Assembly (NCBI GenBank): GCA_020632975.1
Contig: JACKEL010000001.1
Span: 478,547 to 542,546, forward strand
DNA: 64,000 bases
Reading direction: 5' to 3'
Source of the DNA: Myxococcales bacterium
GTDB lineage: Bacteria; Myxococcota_C; UBA6777
In this document: positions 26,753-35,441 of the stretch, piece after piece
Layout: each line of letters starts with the position of its first letter
Position numbering within the stretch: the first letter of the stretch is position 1
Program-made: the position numbers and the translations under genes
Notes under the pieces: model-generated
What the model was told of the DNA's origin: nothing
Seen by the model: the letters and a program-made list of their open reading frames with translations, nothing else
Database searches by the model: none

Positions 26753-27132
26753 TCTCCAACCCTGCTTCCCCCCCCAAAGCCCACCTTTCTACCTCCCAAC
26801 CTCATCCTTGGTTCTTTTGACATCCATTTTTATAGCAAGGGTCGATTGAAAGTGTGACAAGAAGTGTAAAGGAAACCTCGTTCTATCCGATGTTTTTGAT
26901 AGCCATTTGTCCACCGTTCTTTTCGATACCCACTCTTAGCCCATATTTTCTTGGGATTTTGTGCTTTTGTAGATTTTTTTTCACAATCGAGTGAAGGTAT
27001 TTTTAGGGCCTCCGTATCTCTATGAATGTAGAGAGATTCACGAGCAGATATTCATCTTCTCGGTTAAAAAATCTTCTTACAATCCATCAAAAAGAACAGT
27101 CATCAAGGATGTTGACAGCAAGAGGTGATGCC
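26753..27132. other. Intergenic region, nothing recognised
   Basis: 380 bases between two lipoprotein genes on the same strand, AT-rich toward the end (T-runs near 26971). An in-frame extension of the next gene back to 27022 is possible but lacks a signal-like sequence, so I treat the region as non-coding. Confidence 0.4.
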
Positions 27133-27918
27133 ATGAAAAGCACGATGTTTTTCATCTTACCATGGGCGTTTCTTATGAGCGGATGCGCCGGATTTTCCCA
27201 CAATATTTATTATCAAGGAAAACAAAAAAGACTCACGGTGGAAGGAAAATACCGAGGTATCTTCCACGGAAAATACCAGATGTGGTACGAGTCCGGTCAG
27301 TTGATGAAACAAGGTGAGTTTTTTAATGGGAACCTCGAAGGCGCCCACACAGTTTGGCACCCCAACGGCAAAAAATGGGAACAAGCCACCTACCAAGCAG
27401 GCCATTATCATGGGCCAGTGACGCGTTGGTACCAGTCAGGTCAGCTTTTCCAAAAAGCAAGCTATGTCAAAGGCAAAAAACACGGCCTTTTCCAATGGTG
27501 GGATCGTTACGGAAATCCCCTTGCGAGGGAGATCTACAAAAATGGAAAACTGATCCGTAGCAAGATCCCTTTTATGGCCAACAGTATCCTCGAAACCTTT
27601 CGCCCCCTCACCAGCGGAGGTCTCAACCGCGAGCAAGTCTCAAGTACCCTCGAACGTTCTTGGGCCCCTGTGAGGACATGCTACCAAGATCAGATGCTCC
27701 AAAACCACCGTGTCCACGGCACCATCGAGTACTCGTGGCGAGTGACCGCCGCTGGAGATGTCCTCTTCGCCAAAGTCAGCGAAAAAGACGGTTGGACTTG
27801 GAGTGACAGTCAGGTCGATAGCTGCATCCTTCGGGTATTGCTCGAACTCAAGTTCCCCCGCTCTCACAATGCCCTCGCCACCACAGTCAATTACCCCTTC
27901 ACCTTTACCTACCGCTAA
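27133..27918 (+). CDS. MORN-like repeat lipoprotein with AgmX/PglI-type C-terminal domain
   Basis: 261 residues from ATG 27133. Signal peptide with lipobox MSGC. Residues ~30-150 are MORN-variant repeats: GIFHGKYQMWYESGQLMKQG, LEGAHTVWHPNGKK, YHGPVTRWYQSGQLFQKA, KHGLFQWWDRYGNP. The C-terminal ~95 residues contain APVRTCYQDQML, GTIEYSWRVTAAGDVLFAKV and a Cys in DSCILRVLLELKFP, the pattern of the AgmX/PglI C-terminal domain known from myxobacterial gliding proteins, related to TonB C-termini. Probably a periplasmic outer-membrane-anchored scaffold. It supports a myxobacterium-like host. Confidence 0.82.
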   Translation: MKSTMFFILPWAFLMSGCAGFSHNIYYQGKQKRLTVEGKYRGIFHGKYQMWYESGQLMKQGEFFNGNLEGAHTVWHPNGKKWEQATYQAGHYHGPVTRWYQSGQLFQKASYVKGKKHGLFQWWDRYGNPLAREIYKNGKLIRSKIPFMANSILETFRPLTSGGLNREQVSSTLERSWAPVRTCYQDQMLQNHRVHGTIEYSWRVTAAGDVLFAKVSEKDGWTWSDSQVDSCILRVLLELKFPRSHNALATTVNYPFTFTYR

Positions 27919-27952
27919 TCCCCACACAAACCCCCAGCACTTTTTCTCTCCT

Positions 27953-29521
27953 TCACTCCTCCAAGATCTGCAACTGACGGGCCTGTTGAATGGCCTGCGT
28001 GCGGTTTTTCACCCCAAGTTTACTGTAGATCCGTCGGATATGCGTCTTGGCCGTAGAGAGGGAGATATGCAGGACCTGCGCGATCTCTTTGTTGGAGCCT
28101 CCTTGCGCGAGAGAGGCAAGCACTTCGAGTTCTCGTTCACTCAGCGGATCGAGTTGGTACATCGCAGGCGAAAGAGTCGTGCTCACCGTCGCTTCCAAGG
28201 ATGGCGAGGATGAAACTGTGGAAGCTGTCAGGGCAGCTTCCACATCGGGCAACCGAAAAGCCTCAAGCAACTGACGGATGTATCCACCGAGTGCATCGCG
28301 ATCTTGCCGTGTCATCGTGTGCAAAAGTTTGGAGAGCAACGAGGCGACTTGGGGGCCTTCGTCAGCATACAAACGCAGCACATGTTCGAGTTGGGCCTCT
28401 CGCAACAACACAAGCAAAAGCTGAAGACTTTCAGACAGTTGCCCTTGCGCTTGGAGTAGCAAAGCCCGCAACAACGTCCCTTTCCAACGTAGCCCGTTGC
28501 AAGCGAAAAGCTCACTGGTTTCGAGTGCTTTTTGGATCTGTTGCTCAGCTTTGCTCCATTGTTCTTGCGCAAGAAAGATCCGCGCCAAGACAGGAGGCGT
28601 CGAAAGCTCCGTCAGTGTCGAGATCTGTGCATCTTGAAGTGCAACCTGTTGGCACCATGCTTCCGCCCGTTGACGTTGGCCAAACTGCCAAGAGAGCTGG
28701 ATGCTTCGCACAAAGTCCCAAATGCTCCGCACTGCGGCATGTTGCGACACGCGCTCCACTTGTTCCAAAAGCTGCTTGGCACGAGGAACCTCGCCTTTTG
28801 CATAAAACGCACGCGACAACTGCACCCTCGCAGCGAGGGCAGCCCGCAAAAGTCCCCCTTGTTCGGCAAGTTCGAGCGCCAAGGAAAGATCCTCGATCGC
28901 TTGTTCCAACCGATCTTGTTGATAAGCCACCTCTCCCCGCGCGATATAAAGCGAAGCCATCACAGGGAGCGGCAAGATCTCAGGGGACAACAGACCTTGC
29001 ACAGCATCAAGGGCTTGCTCGCAACAACGATACGAGCGCAAAGGCTTGCCCTTCAACAACCACAGCTTTGCGATCACTTCGTTGAGTGCGAGCACATGGG
29101 GAAGATCACCTGCTTGGATCGCTTGTTGAAACAACGCCAAAAGCGCGTCGAGTACGACATCTTGCGCACCTTCGAGATGACATCGAACACGCAGCGCTAA
29201 AAACGCCGCCTCTACCCGCAAAAAGTCATGCTCCAAAGGCAGGAGCGCAGCCGCTTGAAGCGCGGGTTGCAAGCATCCTTTGTAATCCCCTTGGGCCCGC
29301 ATCTTGATGGCTTGCAACAAGAGCCTTCCGCCCTTTTGCGCTGGGTCGTCTTGTGCAGGTTCAGCAAGGGTGTGTGTTTGTGAATCCGACGATCGAGACA
29401 GCCTCTCCAAAGCGTGTAAGAAACGTTTCACAGCATGGAGATCGCTGTGCGTGAGGGTCACAAGGCACACACGATAGGCCCTCAAAATCACGATGGCATC
29501 GACCCCAAAGGAGGCCACCAT
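27953..29521 (-). pseudogene. N-terminally truncated MalT-type LuxR regulator
   Basis: 522 codons from the first ATG, but the frame opens only a few codons earlier, inside the end of the neighbouring tnpB element. What remains is the TPR-like helical domain and the LuxR helix-turn-helix (LSERELEVLASLAQGGSNKE, then LHISLSTAKTHIRRIYSKLG). By comparison with the 949-residue paralogue at 14724-17573, about 450 residues holding the P-loop ATPase and winged helix are missing. They are not found on the far side of the element either. It may be dead, or make a regulator freed from ATP control. The reading frame itself is intact to the stop. Confidence 0.75.
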
Positions 29522-29542
29522 GTTGTTTGGAAAAAGTAAAAT

Positions 29543-29700
29543 TGACCTCTTCCCCGTCCTTTAGGCCGGGGATTCCCCTTCTCACGAAGGTTGTTTTCCT
29601 GCTTCCTCGAAGCCACTTTGGAAGAGAGACAGTTGTCTTTCTGCCAAGAGGTGGCTTTCTCCACAGGCTTGAACCGCCAGCCCGGCGGCACATTTGATGT
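29543..29700 (-). ncRNA. Putative omega RNA (reRNA) scaffold of the tnpB element
   Basis: In IS605-family elements the guide RNA scaffold overlaps the 3' end of tnpB and ends at the right end, with the guide coming from flanking DNA. The hairpin at 29552-29571 (7 bp with one mismatch, TTTA loop) lies in the expected place. The 5' limit is a guess. If the right end is near 29543, the guide would be transcribed from the truncated luxR gene. Confidence 0.4.
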
Positions 29701-30760
29701 TGAGCGCGGCGTTGATGTCTCGATCGTGTTTCGCACCGCATCTCGGGCAATTCCACATTCTGACATCTAAGGGAAGAGTTTCAAGGACATGCCCACAACA
29801 GCTGCAAGTTTTCGACGATGGGAACCAACGGTCTATCTTCACAAGTTCTCTGCCATACCATTCTGCTTTGTACTCCAACATCCCTACAAAACCGCTCCAT
29901 CCCACATCGCTGATACCACGGGCAAGTTTTCGATTTTTCACCATGTTCCCCACGGCAAGGGTTTCGATGCCTATCGCTTGGTTTTCGCGTATCAGGCGTG
30001 TCGAAAGCTGATGCAAGAAATCTCTTCTCTTGTCGGCAATCTGGGCATGGATGCGGGCCACTTTTCTCCGTGCTTTTTCTCGGTTCTTCGAGCCTTTCTG
30101 CTTTTTGGCAAGTTGGCGTTGGGCTTTGGCTAGCCTTTCTAGGTCACGTTCAAGATAGCGGGGATTCTCGACTTTTTCACCGTCACTCGCGGTCAAAAAG
30201 TGGGTGAGACCGAGGTCGATTCCGATGCTTTTGTTTTGAGGAGGAAAAGGTTGAGGGTCCAACTCAACCGTGAAACTCACAAAGTACCGTCCAGTGGTAT
30301 CTTTGAGAATCGTGGCTGTTTTGGGAGCAGAAGGAAGGGGTCGACTGAAGCGAACATCGAAAGGCTGCTTCATCTTGGCGAAGAAGAGTTCTCCCTCAAA
30401 GATGCGGAAAGCATGGGTGGTGTAGGAGATGGATTGGTCGCCGCGTCTTTTTTTGAAGCGTGGTCGTTTGTTTCGCTTGGAGAAACAGTGGTTCCAAGCC
30501 TTGTCAAGGTGTCGTAAGGTTTGTTGAAGTGGATCGGAAGAGACGTCTTTGAGCCAAGAGTAGTCTTGTTGTTTTTTGAGTGTGGTGAGTTGTTTGGAGA
30601 GAGCGACCATGTTAGGGCGTTTGTCATCGGCAGAGATGGCATCCAGTTGTTTTTTGAGTCCCCAGTTGTAAACAAAGCGAACGCAGCCGAACTCTTTGGC
30701 GAGATGGGCTTTTTGTTCAAGATTCGGGTAGATGCGGTATTTGTAGCGAACTTTTTTCAT
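29582..30760 (-). CDS. tnpB: TnpB RNA-guided nuclease of IS605-family element
   Basis: 392 residues, full length. RuvC-like catalytic residues are all present: Asp182 (SIGIDLGL), Glu266 (GIETLAVGNM) and Asp348 (HDRDINAALN). The zinc ribbon has Cys319/Cys322 and Cys338/Cys341. TnpB proteins are programmable DNA endonucleases guided by an omega RNA made from the element's right end and are ancestral to Cas12. Here the enzyme looks catalytically intact, not the inactivated TldR type. ATG 30760 is preceded by AT-rich sequence. Its stop lies about 11 nt from the right-end hairpin, as expected for an omega-RNA-encoding 3' end. Confidence 0.93.
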   Translation of the reverse strand: MKKVRYKYRIYPNLEQKAHLAKEFGCVRFVYNWGLKKQLDAISADDKRPNMVALSKQLTTLKKQQDYSWLKDVSSDPLQQTLRHLDKAWNHCFSKRNKRPRFKKRRGDQSISYTTHAFRIFEGELFFAKMKQPFDVRFSRPLPSAPKTATILKDTTGRYFVSFTVELDPQPFPPQNKSIGIDLGLTHFLTASDGEKVENPRYLERDLERLAKAQRQLAKKQKGSKNREKARRKVARIHAQIADKRRDFLHQLSTRLIRENQAIGIETLAVGNMVKNRKLARGISDVGWSGFVGMLEYKAEWYGRELVKIDRWFPSSKTCSCCGHVLETLPLDVRMWNCPRCGAKHDRDINAALNIKCAAGLAVQACGESHLLAERQLSLFQSGFEEAGKQPS

Positions 30761-30899
30761 GGGGAACCCACAGAAGTCAGTTTGTTTTTTTGTAGGTCTT
30801 ACTTACAAACTCTGTCATATCATGTCACACGTTGACGAAAAAGCAGAACGGCGTTTCCTCCCCTGCCTGAACGCAGGGGTCTCCGCGCCTAAAAAAAGG

Positions 30900-31124
30900 A
30901 TGAAACACCTGATCCTTGCGATATGTTTGGCTTTGACCCCCAGCGTCGCTTATGCCCACACAGGTCACAGCACACGAGAAGAAGCACTCGCCAATCTCAT
31001 CTCGATTGCGATCGTTTCGCTCTCTGTGATCCTGTTTTCTTTGTTTGGCAGACGTTCAAAGAAAAAGACAGAGATGATACTTCCACAAAGTCCTAAATCC
31101 TCTCAGAAAACGCCCCCTCAATAA
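30900..31124 (+). CDS. Small membrane protein with signal peptide
   Basis: 74 residues: a signal peptide (LAICLALTPSVAYA), a short HTGHSTREEA segment, one membrane helix (ANLISIAIVSLSVILFSLFG), then a basic and Ser/Pro/Lys-rich tail. The ATG at 30900 begins about 10 nt beyond the element's left-end hairpin, and the AAAGG is directly against the start codon, so its native leader may have been cut off by the insertion. No family recognised. Confidence 0.5.
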   Translation: MKHLILAICLALTPSVAYAHTGHSTREEALANLISIAIVSLSVILFSLFGRRSKKKTEMILPQSPKSSQKTPPQ

Positions 31125-31390
31125 ACCATACGGCCCATCCCACCGCGTCCATAGGATACGCATCAATCATCTGCTTCGACAACCTTGCTGAAACTTATCC
31201 CCTTTCTCTTGCCTCCATACCTTCCCCACGATTGTTTTGCTCAAATGACACTGTCATGAGACATCCCCAGCCTACTTGTTTTTCGATCCCAAGAGCGCCA
31301 TGGTTAAAACCTCTCAACGTTTTGATCGCTGTGTGGTCTTGAAACAAGCCAAAGTCCCTTCGTTCTAGGTCCAACAACAAAGGGGAGCTC

Positions 31391-32149
31391 ATGAGCACGA
31401 CCTATACATTGTATTATTGGCCCGGATTACCGGGTCGTGGCGAGTTCGTTCGTTTGATATTAGAACAAGCAGGAGCAGAGTACGTCGATGTGGTGCGATT
31501 ACCACAAGAGCAAGGTGGCGGAATCCCCGCCTTGATGAGCGTGTTGCGCGGTGAGCACGCAGGGATGTTGCCTTTGGCCCCTCCGATCTTGCAAGCAGAT
31601 GACCTTTACATCGCCCAAGTCGCCAACATCTGCCTCTTTTTGGGTAGGCGTCATGGGCTGGTCGCAGAGGATGAGGCATCGTGGACCCGCGCCAACCAGT
31701 TGCAACTCACGATCGCCGATCTGGTGGCAGAAGCACACGACACACACCATCCACTTTGGACGATGAAGTACTACGAAGATCAAAAAGAAGAAGCCAAAAA
31801 GCGCGCTGATGGCTTTGTCCGTGTGCGTATGCCCAAGTTTTTGAACTACTTTGAGCGGGTGCTTCAATCGAATACAACAGGGCAAGGACGCCACCTTGTA
31901 GGCGATGCTCTTTCTTACGTCGATCTCTCGATGTTTCAAGTACTTGAGGGACTGTCCTATGCCTTCCCACAGGCTTTTGCCCACGTGCGTCCAGATATCC
32001 CAGGGCTCTTGGCTCTGCGCGATCATGTAACATCTTTGCCGAGGATCGCGTCTTACCTTCAATCCTCGCGTCGTTTGCCATTTTGTGAAGATGGAATCTT
32101 TCGCCATTACCCCGAGTTAGATCTTTCCCCAGACGAAACCTCCAAATAA
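31391..32149 (+). CDS. Glutathione S-transferase family protein (sigma-like)
   Basis: 252 residues. The N-terminus TLYYWPGLPGRGEFVRLILE matches the start of sigma/alpha-type GSTs, with Tyr near residue 8-9 as the possible catalytic residue. PLAPPILQADD carries the cis-Pro, and QVANICLFLGRRHGL replaces the usual SxAI segment. The helical C-terminal domain includes LSYVDLSMFQVLEGL and an extended tail. It probably conjugates or reduces glutathione-reactive substrates. It lies upstream of the ergothioneine genes, a second thiol-based defence. GGGGAG precedes the ATG. Confidence 0.85.
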   Translation: MSTTYTLYYWPGLPGRGEFVRLILEQAGAEYVDVVRLPQEQGGGIPALMSVLRGEHAGMLPLAPPILQADDLYIAQVANICLFLGRRHGLVAEDEASWTRANQLQLTIADLVAEAHDTHHPLWTMKYYEDQKEEAKKRADGFVRVRMPKFLNYFERVLQSNTTGQGRHLVGDALSYVDLSMFQVLEGLSYAFPQAFAHVRPDIPGLLALRDHVTSLPRIASYLQSSRRLPFCEDGIFRHYPELDLSPDETSK

Positions 32150-32252
32150 ACACGCACGCTCCGACGCTTACACCCAAGCAACAACCGCGACAGACGACGC
32201 ATCAAAAGACACAAGAGTCCCACTGACGATCCATACGCAAAGGAAACGAGAT

Positions 32253-33542
32253 ATGCTCGAACGCTCATCTGAGGCCCTTCTACAGCGCTATCAACAAGTG
32301 CGAAAAGCATCAGAAGAACTCGCTCGCCCCCTGACTGTCGAAGATCAAGTGATCCAAACCATGCCCGATGTCAGCCCTACCAAGTGGCATCTCGCGCATA
32401 CCACTTGGTTTTTTGAAACCTTTGTCTTGGCAGAACAACTCCCCGATTACAAAGACTTTCACCCACAGTATCGCTACCTTTTCAATTCCTATTACAACGC
32501 TGTAGGACCACAGTTTACACGCGCCCATCGAGGCCAACTCTCTCGCCCAACGGTGACAAATATCCTAGAGTATCGGTCGTATGTGGATCGCTTCATGGTG
32601 AAGTTCTTATCGGGTTCTTTCTCAAAGCCCCTCCCACCCGCTGTTGTCGATACGATCTTGTTGGGAACCCATCACGAACAACAACACCAAGAGCTGATCC
32701 TTACGGATATCAAGCATGTCTTGGGTTCCAACCCACTGCTCCCCACGTACAAAGAAGGCCTTGTCTCCGACGAGATCGAGACATCTCCTCTTCAGTGGCG
32801 CACTTATGATGGGGGTGTATTTTGGTTTGGTGCACAAGAAGGCGCGTTTCTCTTCGACAATGAAAGCCCACGCCACCAAGACTTCTTACAACCTTTTCAA
32901 CTTGCGCATCGCCCTGTCACAGCGGGCGAGTTTCTATCCTTCATGGAGGATGGAGGCTACCAACAACCCTCCCACTGGTTGTCGGATGGTTGGAGCACTG
33001 TTCAACGTGAACAGTGGGAATGCCCCTTGTATTGGTACAAACAAGACGACCAATGGTACATCTTCACGCTGGCAGGGGCACGTCCGCTTTCTTTGAGTGA
33101 GCCCGTTTGCCATGTCAGTTACTTTGAGGCCGATGCTTACGCGCGGTGGGCAGGCGCTCGTCTCCCCACAGAACAAGAGTGGGAGTTCGTCGCACGAGAA
33201 CATGCACCCCAAGGAAACTTCGTAGAGCAGCAACTGTTTCACCCTGCCAACGAACAAACCTACCTCAAGATGAAAGAAGCCTCTCCATCCTCTGAGGCAT
33301 CGCCTTTTCATCGACTGTACGGGGATGTTTGGGAATGGACATCCAGTCCTTACACAAGCTACCCAGGTTTTCGACCAGCCCAAGGCGCGATCGGCGAGTA
33401 CAATGGCAAGTTCATGTGCAACCAGATGGTCTTGCGTGGGGGTTCTTGCGCCACACCCCAAGACCATATCCGCCCAACCTACCGCAATTTCTTCCCACCT
33501 CACGCACGGTGGCAATTCTCGGGACTTCGTCTCGCCAAATAG
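32253..33542 (+). CDS. egtB: Ergothioneine biosynthesis protein EgtB (iron-dependent sulfoxide synthase)
   Basis: 429 residues with the two EgtB domains. The N-terminal DinB-like part has KWHLAHTTWFFETF and LGTHHEQQHQELILTD, supplying the three-His non-haem iron site. The C-terminal formylglycine-generating-enzyme-like domain has PVTAGEFLSFMEDGGY, HVSYFEADAYARWAG, RLPTEQEWEF, DVWEWTSSPY and LRGGSCATP. EgtB joins hercynine (trimethylhistidine) to cysteine or gamma-glutamylcysteine with O2. It is followed 67 nt later by egtD, so precursor and product steps are linked. No egtC amidohydrolase or egtE is adjacent. Confidence 0.95.
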   Translation: MLERSSEALLQRYQQVRKASEELARPLTVEDQVIQTMPDVSPTKWHLAHTTWFFETFVLAEQLPDYKDFHPQYRYLFNSYYNAVGPQFTRAHRGQLSRPTVTNILEYRSYVDRFMVKFLSGSFSKPLPPAVVDTILLGTHHEQQHQELILTDIKHVLGSNPLLPTYKEGLVSDEIETSPLQWRTYDGGVFWFGAQEGAFLFDNESPRHQDFLQPFQLAHRPVTAGEFLSFMEDGGYQQPSHWLSDGWSTVQREQWECPLYWYKQDDQWYIFTLAGARPLSLSEPVCHVSYFEADAYARWAGARLPTEQEWEFVAREHAPQGNFVEQQLFHPANEQTYLKMKEASPSSEASPFHRLYGDVWEWTSSPYTSYPGFRPAQGAIGEYNGKFMCNQMVLRGGSCATPQDHIRPTYRNFFPPHARWQFSGLRLAK

Positions 33543-33609
33543 ACCCACAACCCAAGTCCCTTCCTTGACAAAGACTTCGCCACCAAGCCGTACCACAAAG
33601 GGAAAAAGA

Positions 33610-34599
33610 ATGAGCCAAAACACAGCCCCCTCCCAAGAAGCCCGCCCACAAGACAACAACTTACCCGAAAAAGAAGAGTTCCTTCGCGATGTCTTTGCAG
33701 GGCTGCAAGAAACACCCAAGAGCTTGCCCTGTAAGTACTTTTACGATGCAAAAGGCTCCCAACTCTTCGATCAAATCACCACTTTGGAGGCTTATTATCC
33801 AACCCGCACAGAACTAGGCATCTTGCAGCAACATCTACCTCAAATCGCGGATATCATCGGTCCCAACGCGATCATCGTTGAGCCAGGAAGTGGCAGTAGC
33901 CTCAAGACGCACTTGTTGTTGAAAGCCCTCTACCAACCCACCGCTTACATCCCTGTCGATATCTCTGAAGAACATCTACACATCGCTGCCCAGTCGCTTC
34001 GCCAACAATTCCCCCATATCGCGATATCTCCCATCGCTGCGGATTATACGAAGCCTTTTTCCCTCCCTCCTTTCCCCAACACAACGCAACGCATTATCGC
34101 CTACTATCCTGGCTCGACCCTTGGCAACTTCCCTCCGACACAAGCCATCCACTTTCTCTCGCGTTTGCGGGAAGTTGTGGGTGCATCAGGGGGTTTGTTG
34201 TTGGGGGTGGATCGCAAAAAAGACAAGGCTGTCCTAGAACACGCTTACAACGATCCTGAAGGCGTCACCGCAGCTTTCAACCTGAATCTCTTGGTGCGCA
34301 TCAACCAAGAACTTGGCGCAGACTTCAAGCTTGAACAGTTTGCGCACGATGCTTTCTACAACGAACAAGAAGGCCGCATCGAGATGCATCTGCGGAGCAA
34401 ACAAGAACAAATCGTCCACGTGCAAGACCATCGCTTTGCTTTTGCCAAAGACGAGACGATTTGTACGGAATATTCTTACAAATACAGTCCAGAGGAAGTC
34501 CAACAGCTCGGTCAACAGGCTGGGTTCCAACAAAAGTGTCTGTGGTCCGACCCACAAGATTATTTTTCGTTGTATTTCTTCTCTGCTGTGACAGCATAA
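33610..34599 (+). CDS. egtD: L-histidine N-alpha-methyltransferase EgtD
   Basis: 329 residues from ATG 33610; the open frame extends upstream into egtB but the family N-terminus (EEFLRDVFAGLQETPKSLP, KYFYDAKGSQLFDQIT) begins here. Family motifs: VEPGSGSSLKTHLLL for SAM binding, YIPVDISEEHL, YYPGSTLGNF, and FNLNLLVRINQELGADF with the Tyr/Asn histidine-binding surroundings. It methylates histidine three times to hercynine, the substrate of EgtB. Together with egtB it gives the core of ergothioneine synthesis, an antioxidant thione. Confidence 0.95.
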   Translation: MSQNTAPSQEARPQDNNLPEKEEFLRDVFAGLQETPKSLPCKYFYDAKGSQLFDQITTLEAYYPTRTELGILQQHLPQIADIIGPNAIIVEPGSGSSLKTHLLLKALYQPTAYIPVDISEEHLHIAAQSLRQQFPHIAISPIAADYTKPFSLPPFPNTTQRIIAYYPGSTLGNFPPTQAIHFLSRLREVVGASGGLLLGVDRKKDKAVLEHAYNDPEGVTAAFNLNLLVRINQELGADFKLEQFAHDAFYNEQEGRIEMHLRSKQEQIVHVQDHRFAFAKDETICTEYSYKYSPEEVQQLGQQAGFQQKCLWSDPQDYFSLYFFSAVTA

Positions 34600-34624
34600 A
34601 GACCATCGCGCTTTATCAGGACAG

Positions 34625-35332
34625 TCATACCCCTCGGATGTTTCGAACATTACGATTGATCAAATGGCGAAACAAAAAGCGGAAGAAAAACTTTTTCACG
34701 CCCGAAAGATTTGCCCCTTTTTCCAGAAAGAATGCATCAGGATCATCAAAGACCCCAAAGTCGTCGTGAATCCCTTCTTTTTGGATGTATGTATCCGACC
34801 CCTCCCAATCGATCGGAGGTTTCGCAAGGCACGTCGTGGCAACCCCATAGCCGCAAAAGTCTTGTGAGATCTCAGAAAATCTCTTTTGAATCGACATCAG
34901 GTAGGCTTTATCCAAGATAAATCCTTCCAGACAAACCCACCGCTCGCGAAACCACACTTCCACCCAACTGTGCAGGATATAACGAGGCGCCAAAGGCATC
35001 AGAAAAGGTGGAATAGCTCCTTTTTGCAAGGCATTGTTGATCGTAAACCCATGAAAACGACAAGCGATCCCTGACGCCCGAAGCAAGGCCATCAACAAGC
35101 TTCCTTTGGTGTTGCATTGACCGTATCCATCCGCAAGCACTTGGCTCGCAGGGATATCATCGCTCGCATTGTAACCAAATAAGATCTCATCGCGCACAAA
35201 CAAATAGATCGCCCCAATCCGCTCGAAGGTATCGAGCTTTTTCCATCCTCTTTGCTCAACCAATTGGGCTATCGTAGGGGACGTATAATCGAGGATCGCG
35301 GTCTCTTTTTGAAATCTTTGGGTGTCCATCAT
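34625..35332 (-). CDS. Transglutaminase-like superfamily protein
   Basis: 235 residues. The papain-like triad of transglutaminase-core proteins is visible: Cys in GYGQCNTKGSLLMALLRASG, His in LHSWVEVWF, and Asp in LEGFILD. No signal peptide, so cytoplasmic. Bacterial members are usually peptidases, deglycosylases or amidases rather than cross-linkers. The tail is rich in Phe and Arg (KKFFFRFLFRHLINR). It is convergent with egtD, 25 nt apart. Two in-frame ATG start the gene; AAGGAGCGATG is the ribosome site. Confidence 0.8.
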   Translation of the reverse strand: MMDTQRFQKETAILDYTSPTIAQLVEQRGWKKLDTFERIGAIYLFVRDEILFGYNASDDIPASQVLADGYGQCNTKGSLLMALLRASGIACRFHGFTINNALQKGAIPPFLMPLAPRYILHSWVEVWFRERWVCLEGFILDKAYLMSIQKRFSEISQDFCGYGVATTCLAKPPIDWEGSDTYIQKEGIHDDFGVFDDPDAFFLEKGANLSGVKKFFFRFLFRHLINRNVRNIRGV

Positions 35333-35441
35333 CGCTCCTTCTTTTTGGTGAGTGTTTCATCTTCCAAGAAGAAACATACCCAGTCCCCTCCATGAAAACT
35401 TGGACAAACTGGCTATCTTGGCCCATCCCCAAAAAAGGCCC

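Larger units (their letters stand above)
29543..30890 (-). mobile_element. IS200/IS605-superfamily element (IS1341-like, tnpB only)
   Basis: A tnpB gene without tnpA is bracketed by stem-loops. The 3' (right-end) hairpin CCCCGTCCTTTAGGCCGGGG is at 29552-29571; the 5' hairpin CCCCTGC / GCAGGGG is at 30860-30879, with an outer GGCG/CGCC clamp (30850-30889). Such subterminal palindromes replace terminal inverted repeats in this superfamily. The boundaries are estimates from the hairpins and from where the interrupted luxR frame begins. Without tnpA it needs a transposase in trans. Confidence 0.7.

Noticed and set aside
27022..27132. Longer start of the MORN lipoprotein at 27022
   Set aside because: It would place 37 polar residues before a clear signal peptide with lipobox.
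28201..29085. 294-codon plus-strand frame over the truncated luxR
   Set aside because: Shadow of the helical, Leu/Ala/Gln-rich coding strand; composition is Arg/Pro/His-rich and unlike a protein.
29552..30889. Two GC-rich hairpins considered as CRISPR repeats or terminators
   Set aside because: They bracket tnpB and have the form of IS605-family subterminal hairpins; only one copy of each.
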